This document shows, piece after piece, positions 7,219 to 13,900 of a stretch of 17,565 nt of DNA. The stretch covers positions 1 through 17,565 of the forward strand of contig JBHHUB010000078.1 in NCBI GenBank assembly GCA_046753625.1, in the 5' to 3' direction. The notes under the pieces are model-generated. The model searched no databases and was not told where the DNA came from. It worked only from the letters and a program-made list of their open reading frames with translations. This DNA comes from JADFOB01 sp046753625. Lineage in GTDB: Bacteria > Planctomycetota > Phycisphaerae > UBA1845. The first letter of the stretch is position 1, and each line of letters begins with the position of its first letter. The position numbers and the translations under genes are program-made.

Positions 7219-7904
7219 GTCGGGTTGCGTTCCAAAAGTTCTTGCACGAGTCGCATCAAGGCTTCGGCGTTGGGCTCCTGTCCCAACGATCTGGCCGAGA
7301 GATCCTGTGCGGCACGCGGCAGGTCGTCAAACCGATCCAGATCATACCATGGATCGAGTTCGGCCAGCTTGATGCCCGCATCCTTGGCGTTGCGGCGGGT
7401 TTGTGCGGCCACGCTGTCCGTTCCCCAGGTGATTTTGGAGAACAAGTCGGGGAGGAATCGCGACAACGCCAGCAGGTAGTATCCGCCGTCGGTACACGGA
7501 CCGAGGACCGCGTCGCTTGTCGACAGTTTGTGCAGTGCGGTTTTGATTTGATCGGGCAGGAGCGTGGGGCTGTCTGCGCCGAGAAGCACGATCGGGCGCC
7601 CGTCTTGGATGAAGGCTCGCTGTGTGGCGTGCGTCAGTCGCCGGCCGAGATCGCCATCGCGCTGGGGGGATACGTGCCCGATGTGATCGGGCAGCAACGA
7701 GGCCAGGTCTGGCGTTCGGTGATCGGGCGATACAAAGACCTCAACCGCCGCTGAGTCAACCCGCCCGGCCAACTCACAGGTGGCCAGCAACGCGGCGGTA
7801 TGGAGCTCGGCCGCCTCGGTGTGCGTCAGCGGGGGCACCATGCGTGTTTTGACGCGCCCCGGATCGGGGTACTTGGCGAAGATGAGAATGCGCGCTTGCT
7901 GCAT
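7206..7904 (-). CDS. TIGR04282/DUF2064 family glycosyltransferase-like (nucleotidyltransferase-fold) protein
   Basis: With the start at 7904 the product is 232 residues, typical of this GT-A/nucleotidyltransferase-like family. Diagnostic motifs are 'FAKYPDPGRVKTRM' (9-22), the presumed nucleotide-sugar site, 'LLGADSPTL' (107-115) and 'GPCTDGGYYLLAL' (135-147), followed by 'WYDLDRFDDL' near 186. Family members are annotated as arsenosugar-biosynthesis glycosyltransferases, but no arsenic genes (arsM, radical-SAM arsS) are seen here, so that role is not supported. An upstream in-frame start at 7958 would add 18 Arg-rich residues and is less likely, because the family normally begins a few residues before 'IFAKYP'. 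It is the first gene of the four-gene operon ending with the sirtuin, and overlaps the cyclodeaminase gene by 13 nt. Confidence 0.85.
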   Translation of the reverse strand: MQQARILIFAKYPDPGRVKTRMVPPLTHTEAAELHTAALLATCELAGRVDSAAVEVFVSPDHRTPDLASLLPDHIGHVSPQRDGDLGRRLTHATQRAFIQDGRPIVLLGADSPTLLPDQIKTALHKLSTSDAVLGPCTDGGYYLLALSRFLPDLFSKITWGTDSVAAQTRRNAKDAGIKLAELDPWYDLDRFDDLPRAAQDLSARSLGQEPNAEALMRLVQELLERNPTWKS

Positions 7905-8002
7905 AATGACGAGGAAGTATCGCGTATTGCGAAGCCTGCGGCTAGCGGCTGGGTTCACAAGTTCCGCGACGAAGCCGACGCGGAGTTGATCGTGTTCCTG
8001 AT

Positions 8003-8028
8003 GCCGCGCGGGCTGGCGCCCGCGGCTC
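8003..8028. repeat. GCCGCG-type palindromic repeat, copy 1
   Basis: A 26-nt imperfect palindrome with arms around GCGGGC/GCCCGC. A second copy at 17475-17500 is identical except for two bases in the centre (GC here, AA there). This suggests a dispersed REP-like element. Confidence 0.65.
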
Positions 8029-8119
8029 TGACCGTTCCGCCAGTCACGAAGCCTGACGGCAGTTTCCCAGCGAGCTACGTCAACAGGGGGTCAACGGGCG
8101 ATGCGGTGGTGTGCCCCGT

Positions 8120-8143
8120 GTGGCACAGCGGCCCCCCGCTGTG
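8120..8143. repeat. GTGGCACA-led hairpin, perfect 8-bp stem
   Basis: GTGGCACA (8120-8127) runs into the stem CACAGCGG (8124-8131), loop CCCC (8132-8135), and stem CCGCTGTG (8136-8143). The same GTGGCACA leader precedes another 8-bp hairpin at 17397-17416. There is no T-run, so a Rho-independent terminator is unlikely. Confidence 0.6.
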
Positions 8144-8151
8144 TTGGCAAG

Positions 8152-8200
8152 CGCTCAGCCGAGGGTCTGTGAGCAACCGCTCAGCCGAGGGCGGCTGGGC
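8152..8200. repeat. 14-nt direct repeat, second copy forming a 9-bp hairpin
   Basis: CGCTCAGCCGAGGG occurs at 8152-8165 and 8178-8191. The second copy forms a hairpin: left arm 8179-8187, loop AGGG (8188-8191), right arm CGGCTGGGC (8192-8200), with one T-G wobble. Read on the minus strand the loop is CCCT, the same as in the hairpin at 17397-17416. It lies about 45 nt beyond the stop of the dockerin gene, so a role at that mRNA's 3' end is possible. Confidence 0.6.
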
Positions 8201-8244
8201 TACATGCAACTCACTGAACTTGTCAAAACAGACGTGACAGATTC

Positions 8245-10266
8245 CTACGGGCAGGTTGTATTTGTGGGTATCGGGCTGTCGAGCCACGCATCAAGCATAC
8301 CTGCGCCGTTGAGCAGGTCGATGACGCGCAGGATGTCCTCCGGGCCGGCGACGCCGCTGTGGTCGATATCGCTGCTGTACAGGCCGTGCGGCGGCGTCGC
8401 GACGCCGTTGAGTCCGTCGATGACGGCCAGAATATCGGACGGTCCGGCCACGGCGTCTGCATTGGCGTTGCCGGGGTGTGAGAAGAACGTCATATAGGAG
8501 GCATCGCCGGTGTATTGGATGGTCGTGGCGGCCCCGGCCGTGATGGCACGAAACAGGGTGATTTCATAGAGGCCGGTGCCCAGATCCACGACGGTATCGA
8601 TGCCGTTGGCGACTTGGAGCGGGTCAACCGCCGTTTCACAGAGCTGGAAGCATGATTCCGCGCCGGCCACGCCCAGGTCGATGAGGATCGGTTCGTCGAT
8701 GGATCCGATGCCCATGCGGGGTAGTTCCGCGAACGGGGCATGAGGTTGGCGCGCGTCCACCGTGGCGTCGGGCGGATCGGAGGAGAGGATGGTGGCCGTC
8801 GGGCAGCCGGTGCTGCAGGGCGCGCCGGCGCAGGTGGTATCGGGTCCGAGCCAGACGCCGGTGACTTCACAGGTGCTTTGTTGCTGGTTGTCTACGCAGA
8901 CTTCCCCGAAACAGCAGGCGCCGCCGGGTTGCGGGCAGCTAACACCCGCGCACTGTGTGCCGGCTCCTTGGAAGCTACCGCCTCCGGCCGTGCAGAGCGA
9001 TTCGATCAACTCGTTGCAGCTTCCGTCGGGCATGCAGCAGGCGCCCGGTACGCAGGGGCTGTTCGCGCAGTCGGTGCCGTCGCCCAGGTAGGTGCCGCCG
9101 TTGACATCACATTGGAGCAGAGTCTGGCCGGACAGGCAGGTGCCAAATGCACAGCACGCACCGGTTGGCCCGGGGCAGGTCACGTCGGCGCAGAGTTGCC
9201 CTTCGAAGAATGTGGCGTCGGGTCCGAGCTGGCCGCAGGTCACGTTGTCCACGTTGTCCAGGCACGCACCCGCTGGGTTGCAGCATGCACCGAACGTCAG
9301 CGCAAACGGGCATTCGTACGTCGCCTTGATGAACCAGTCACCGCTGGGCTGGCAAATGCCGAGGTTGGCGAATTGATTCCAGCCGGATGGACAAAGACTG
9401 CCGGGGCAGGCCAGCGCGAAAATCCAGTTTCCGGTCGGGCTGGAAAGACCGGTGTTGTCAACGGCGGGATAGGCGTTTCGGACAAAGGAATCCAGCGGCG
9501 GGTTGCACGGGTCCGGCGGTGGCGCGTTGTGCGCGTCGATGCGAATGCCGATGCTGAAGGCGTTCGTGCCGTTCGTGTTGGAGATGACAATCTGGTTGGG
9601 ATCACCCTGGTCGACGACGAGTCGAACATTCGTGCCGTGCGGCACGCCGTCGCCCGGCATGATGACCGGCGCGAGATCCTCCACAGAGTTGAATCGGGCA
9701 ACCTCAATGCTGGTGGTACCATTCCCGCCGGGCTCGCCGTCCCAGATGAACACGGTGTAATGGGTGGTCGTGGTCACGACGGTGCCCTGTTGGGCGAGGA
9801 TGAAGTTGATTTGCCGGATCGTGATGGGGAACTGATCGGGCGGTATCTGATACTGCGCGGCGAAGATTTCGTCTTCGGCGAATCCCAGTTGGACGATGAA
9901 CTGGCCGCCCTCAAAGCTGCCATCCGTATGGGTCACGACGGTGGGGCCGCTGCAACCGGCCGCGGTTGCCCCTTGGGGTGTCGGCGGTATGGCATCCAGG
10001 GGGATCAGGTCGGCGGGTCCGGCGCTGGGATGAACCAAAAACGACAGGGCTTGGACTACGCCGTCGGACGGCGCCTCCGACCGGCGAAGGGACGGGTCCG
10101 GTAACGTGACTTTTCCGCGCGCCGTGCGCCCGTCGATGGGTCGGTCCGCCGCGAGGACGGCATGGGTAAGGCCTCCCAAGATCAGAGTCCCCAGCAAACA
10201 GGCCGCTCGTGTTCGTCCGGCACGGGCACGGGCCCGGCGTTCAGGCCGGCTCTTCGTATTAAGCAT
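8245..10266 (-). CDS. Secreted protein with four six-cysteine modules and a C-terminal dockerin
   Basis: From the ATG at 10266 the product is 673 residues. An Arg-rich N-region (7-20) and hydrophobic core (about 22-38) form a Sec signal peptide, probably cut near 'VLAA' (37-40). Residues about 100-320 look like a beta-rich domain of unknown family. Residues 326-484 are four modules, each starting 'GACC', with spacing CC-x(4-5)-C-x(7-8)-C-x(12-14)-C-x4-C. Residues about 489-590 resemble an Ig-like adhesin/wall domain. The C-terminus has two dockerin/EF-hand loops, with calcium ligands N600/N602/D604/D611 and D633/D635/S637/D644, each followed by 'DIL..ID.LNG'. No PEP-CTERM or other sorting tail follows. 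It is probably a disulfide-rich, calcium-binding surface or extracellular protein; its cohesin partner is unknown. It is monocistronic as far as visible. Confidence 0.85.
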   Translation of the reverse strand: MLNTKSRPERRARARAGRTRAACLLGTLILGGLTHAVLAADRPIDGRTARGKVTLPDPSLRRSEAPSDGVVQALSFLVHPSAGPADLIPLDAIPPTPQGATAAGCSGPTVVTHTDGSFEGGQFIVQLGFAEDEIFAAQYQIPPDQFPITIRQINFILAQQGTVVTTTTHYTVFIWDGEPGGNGTTSIEVARFNSVEDLAPVIMPGDGVPHGTNVRLVVDQGDPNQIVISNTNGTNAFSIGIRIDAHNAPPPDPCNPPLDSFVRNAYPAVDNTGLSSPTGNWIFALACPGSLCPSGWNQFANLGICQPSGDWFIKATYECPFALTFGACCNPAGACLDNVDNVTCGQLGPDATFFEGQLCADVTCPGPTGACCAFGTCLSGQTLLQCDVNGGTYLGDGTDCANSPCVPGACCMPDGSCNELIESLCTAGGGSFQGAGTQCAGVSCPQPGGACCFGEVCVDNQQQSTCEVTGVWLGPDTTCAGAPCSTGCPTATILSSDPPDATVDARQPHAPFAELPRMGIGSIDEPILIDLGVAGAESCFQLCETAVDPLQVANGIDTVVDLGTGLYEITLFRAITAGAATTIQYTGDASYMTFFSHPGNANADAVAGPSDILAVIDGLNGVATPPHGLYSSDIDHSGVAGPEDILRVIDLLNGAGMLDAWLDSPIPTNTTCP

Positions 10267-10560
10267 GGTTGGGCCTCCCACGTGATCGTTTGTTCCGGCT
10301 GTTCTTGGGGGCAGACAAATCTTTTTCCAAGATTCCTGCTTTGGAGGTTCATGATTCACTCGGGTTAACGCATTGCTTCACCGCGCGGTTCGTGCCGAGC
10401 CCTGAGTCCTGCACGCTCAGGCGTTCGGTCGTCGCGGCCATCAAGCGGTGTTGCCCCAAAATCAACCACGGGCGACCTGCTCACGTCGTACGGGTCGCCG
10501 CCCCTGACCCAATCGTAGCCCCATAACCCGGCGGAATCAACAAGCCGTCAAGATGGGGAT
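10267..10560. other. Intergenic region upstream of the dockerin gene
   Basis: This region should carry the dockerin gene promoter on the minus strand; no clear boxes were found. Two hairpins are visible: CCTGAG (10401-10406) with CTCAGG (10416-10421) around a 9-nt loop, and GGCGACC (10471-10477) with GGTCGCC (10493-10499) around a 15-nt loop. GCCCCATAACC at 10518-10528 is repeated in inverted form at 10958-10968, across the stop codon of the giant TPR gene. Confidence 0.5.
10274..10279 (-). promoter_or_regulatory. Ribosome binding site fixing the start of the dockerin protein
   Basis: GGGAGG on the minus strand lies 7 nt before the ATG at 10266. It selects this start, which also places the signal peptide at the N-terminus, over an in-frame ATG 31 codons upstream. 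Confidence 0.8.
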
Positions 10561-10655
10561 GGTTGAAGATTTGAAGATTGCAGATTGGAAGATTGAAGAT
10601 TCGAATCCCAATCTTAAACCTGGCAATCTTTAACCTTCCAACCTCCGCTTTGCGG
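10561..10655. repeat. 95-bp direct repeat, copy 1
   Basis: These 95 nt are identical, base for base, to 10862-10956. The unit is built from iterated 'TTGAAGATT/GCAGATTGGAAGATT' blocks, has the perfect palindrome GATTCGAATC in its middle, and its ends pair (GGTTGAAGATT with AATCTTTAACC, one mismatch). It finishes with the mini-hairpin CCGC-TTT-GCGG. It is AT-richer than its surroundings. Confidence 0.9.
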
Positions 10656-10861
10656 TGAAAAACGAGGATGCGCGGGTGCCCTACCTCCTTTTGGAGGTGG
10701 GGGAGCCGATGATGGTGACCGACTAACGCCTGCGCCTGTCGCCGATCCAAGCCTCCGTGCGCTGGCGTCCGTACCGGATGGTCTTCAAATCTTCGCGACG
10801 GCGAGATCATCGGCTTCCCCATGTCCCCAAGGCCATGGGCCACCGCCATAGAGATGAAGAA
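10656..10861. other. Structured spacer between the 95-bp repeats
   Basis: The 206-bp spacer contains a hairpin ACCTCC-TTTT-GGAGGT near 10683-10698. It also has a 15-nt inverted repeat with one mismatch: 10699-10713 (GGGGGAGCCGATGAT) against 10806-10820. A plus-strand frame from about 10644 to a TAA just after 10718 reads 'VKNEDARVPYLLLEVGEP..', which looks protein-like but is only about 26 codons after the repeat. No full gene is supported. Confidence 0.5.
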
Positions 10862-10956
10862 GGTTGAAGATTTGAAGATTGCAGATTGGAAGATTGAAGA
10901 TTCGAATCCCAATCTTAAACCTGGCAATCTTTAACCTTCCAACCTCCGCTTTGCGG
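10862..10956. repeat. 95-bp direct repeat, copy 2, abutting the giant TPR gene
   Basis: Identical to copy 1 at 10561-10655, with an offset of 301 bp. Copy 2 ends 3 nt before the stop codon of the minus-strand TPR gene (10960-10962), so it forms the start of that transcript's 3' untranslated region. The terminal CCGC-AAA-GCGG hairpin (minus-strand reading) directly follows the stop. Confidence 0.9.
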
Positions 10957-10959
10957 CGG

Positions 10960-13900
10960 TTATGGGGCGGTGGTGCGCAGCGCCGCTTTTTTGAGGGCCT
11001 CATCGATCTCCTTGTTGAACCGGCTGACGCGCGCGGATTCAGCGATTTCTTTGGCGCGGGCCAATGCGTTTTTGGCCTGTGAGAATTGCCCATTGCGTCG
11101 GTAGGCTTCGCCGAGGTGGTAGTAGGTCTCGATGGAGCCGGGATCGAGCCTTAGCGCCTGGTTGAGTTCGGCGATGGCGTTGGAGAATCGGCCGAGCCCG
11201 ACGTAGATCCAGCCGAGCGTATCGAGCGTGAACTTGGTTTCAAACAGTTCCGTGGCCTTTCGCGCGTAGGGCAGCGCCCGCGCGTGATCGCCGAACGCAT
11301 CCGAGAGTAGAAACGCTAGATTGTTCAACAGAACCCAGTTGCGATCATCGAGCGCCAGCGCCTGCTCGTAGGCCTGTCGGGCGCGCTCCGGTTGGCCGGC
11401 TTTGTTGAAAATGTCACCTTGCTCTTCGAAAAGCTGCACGCGCTGCAAATCCGTCGTGGCGGTGTCCAGCAGTTGTTGTACCAGTTGCTCCGCCTGATCC
11501 ATTTCGCCCAAGCGGGCCATCAAGCGGACCAGGATGCGGTCGTTGGCTCGGGCGAGGTTGGCGTCCGGCGAGAATTGCCGGAATCGGTTGGTCGTGTCAG
11601 CGCTGGGCATGGCTTGAAGGATTTCTTCGATGATGGTTCCGGCGGCTCGGAAATCGGTGCGTACAGCCCGGTCCATCGCCTGCCGGAACGTAACTACAGC
11701 CTTTTCCATCTTGCCCACCTGGACCAGCAGCCGTCCGTACCGCGCGAGCAAGGCGGGGGACGCGCCCGCAACATCGGCATGCGCCTCGAAAAACGCCACG
11801 GCATCCTGGACCTTGTCCAGCGCAAGTTGCGCATCCAGCACGGACAGGAGTGAAGCGTTGTCGTAATCGGTCAGCTCGGCGACGCGCTGAAAATCGCGCA
11901 GGGCTCGCTGGTAGTCTTTCAGTTCGAAGGCGACCTGGCCGCGCAGCGCGTACCACCTGGCAGCGGGTCGGTCGGCGCGGCGGTTGATCTGTCCGGTGAG
12001 CAGCCGGTCGGCATCTTGAAATCGGTTTTCGGCTAGGTAGGCCTTGACCAGTTCGCCGATGACCAACTCGGAGTCCGGCGCGTCTTCGAACAGCGACTCG
12101 AGCTCTTCCACCCAGCGATCGCGCCGGCCGCTTTGAAAATGAAGGGCGGCCAGCAGAAGGCGCGGTTTGAATTCGATGGCCGCAGGATTGATCCGCTTGA
12201 TGGATTGCAGATCGCCGATGGCGGCGGAAATCCGACCCGTCGCCGCGAAGTGCTTGGCCCGATGGAAGAGGGCCGACGTGTCATCGGGCACGTTGTTGAG
12301 GTACTGCGAAAGCGACGCGATGGCGGCTTGAATGTCGCCTTGTCGCGCGTGAATCTCCGATTGAAGCAGCGGCGCGTTGCGATCTAGCGGGTAGCGCGAA
12401 AGCAAGGCGTCGAGTTCCTGCTGGGCACGCTGGGGATCGTTGATGCCGCGATCGAGCAGGCACTGGATTTTGGCGCCGAGGATGGAGGGGAGCGTGTTCG
12501 AGTCGTTGGCGCGAGCGAGCGATTCGGCCCGGGTGAGCCAGGGCAGTGCCTCGGCGGCGTCGCCGGCGTAATTCATGTAGAATTCACCGAGCGCCCGCGC
12601 AACCTCCAACGTGGGCTTAAGATCGGCCGCCTCGAGCAGCGCCGCTTCCGCCGGTTGCAGCGCGCCCAGGTTGACGTAATGGGAGGCGAGCAGAATGTGG
12701 GCATCCGCCCGCTCGGCGGGCGTGGTTTTTGCGTTTACGTAGGCTTGGACGAGCGCCAGCGCTTGTTCCGGCCGGTCGGTCGTGCGGTAGTAGCTGCTGA
12801 CGGTGACGACGAGCTGCTTGTCGTCCGGGGTTCTGGCAAGCAGTTGTTTGTAATAGCGATCCGCTTTCTCCGTCAGGCCTTCCAGGGCGCACAGCGCCGC
12901 CAGCCGCCGCAGGTTGGCCAGGTCTTCGGGGTGCTCGGCCAGCAGCTCTTCGCGCCGGGCGATGGCGGCGCTCGGATCGGATTGTTCTTCCTGGTACAGC
13001 AGCTCGGAGCGGACCCATGGATCGTTCGGGATGAGCCTCTGGCAGGCGAGCAGGTGTTGCTTGAGGGCATCGATCTCGCCGGCCTGCTTGGCCAGGCGGG
13101 CCAGGCCGCGGTGGGCGTTGGGCTGATGGGGGTTGATGCGCAGGGCGCGCTCGAGTTGCGTTCGGGCGTCGTCGAATTGCCCGAGCATGATCAGGCATTC
13201 GCCCAGGCGCGCCATGGTTTGCGCATCGGTGCTCTGGACCTGGAGGGCGGCGCGAAAAGCCGTAGCGGCCTGCTGCCAGTTCTGGTGCAGCATGTGGTCC
13301 ATGCCCAGGATCGTCTGTCCGCCGGCGGCGTCGACGTCGTACTTCACGGCATCGTCGCGTGCTTCGGCGAGCACGGTTTCATCCTTGAGCAGGAAGCCGA
13401 TTTGCAGCTTGAGGCGAATGAGCCCACGGTGAGCGGCGATCGTGGCCCGGCGCGCTTGGGGCGAGCCTTTTTCAATAAGCAGTTGCTCGGCGAGACGCAG
13501 TTGGGTCAGCGCCTCGGCACGGTTATCGCGCTGCAGGTGAAAGTCCATCAGGTCGATGGCCCGTTGAAACGCGTCGGATTCCTGATTGATGATCTCCAAC
13601 ACCCGGGCATCGCGCTGTTCCTCGGATAGACCGGGCTCGACCCAAACCGCCAGCGCTTTGATCTGACTGGATTCAGGATTGGCGGCGCGGGCCCGGTCGA
13701 TGATGGCGGCGGCTTCGTCGCGCCGATCTCGCCGAACCAGCTCCGCCACGAGCGTGCCCGTCAGCCGGTAGTCGCCCGGCTCTTGACGGTGCGCATCTTG
13801 AAGCACCTCCAAGGCGCCCTCCGTATCCCCCTCGAGCGCACGCTCTTTGGCTTGTAGGATGGCGGCGGTGGCCACGGATTCGACCAGGCGTCCGGCCTGG

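Larger units (their letters stand above)
7905..8244. other. Hairpin-rich intergenic region
   Basis: These 340 bp lie between the start of the DUF2064 gene and the stop of the dockerin protein gene, both minus-strand. The region holds a GCCGCG-type palindrome (8003-8028), a perfect 8-bp hairpin (8124-8143), a 14-nt direct repeat (8152-8165 and 8178-8191) and a 9-bp hairpin (8179-8200). The promoter of the four-gene operon must lie here, but no consensus boxes are evident. A plus-strand open frame across 7960-8237 looks partly protein-like near 7968-8020 ('FRDEADAELIVFLMPRG') but has no credible start. Confidence 0.6.

Noticed and set aside
7206..7904. Arsenosugar biosynthesis gene
   Set aside because: The family name includes arsenosugar enzymes, but none of the expected partners is in the window, so only the family is called.
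8245..8340. PEP-CTERM sorting signal at the end of the dockerin protein
   Set aside because: The C-terminus after the second EF loop is short and polar ('PIPTNTTCP'), with no PEP motif, membrane helix or basic tail. It is not an evident exosortase substrate.
8740..10104. 454-codon open frame on the plus strand
   Set aside because: It is antisense to the Cys-module/dockerin gene, whose regular cysteine spacing and EF-hand loops prove the minus-strand frame.
10590..10620. tRNA-like T-loop motif (ATTCGAATCCC) in each 95-bp repeat
   Set aside because: No acceptor stem, D-arm or anticodon arm can be drawn around it. GATTCGAATC is simply a palindrome within the repeat.
10561..10956. CRISPR-like array
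   Set aside because: Only two copies exist, the unit is 95 bp, the spacer is 206 bp, and no cas gene is nearby.
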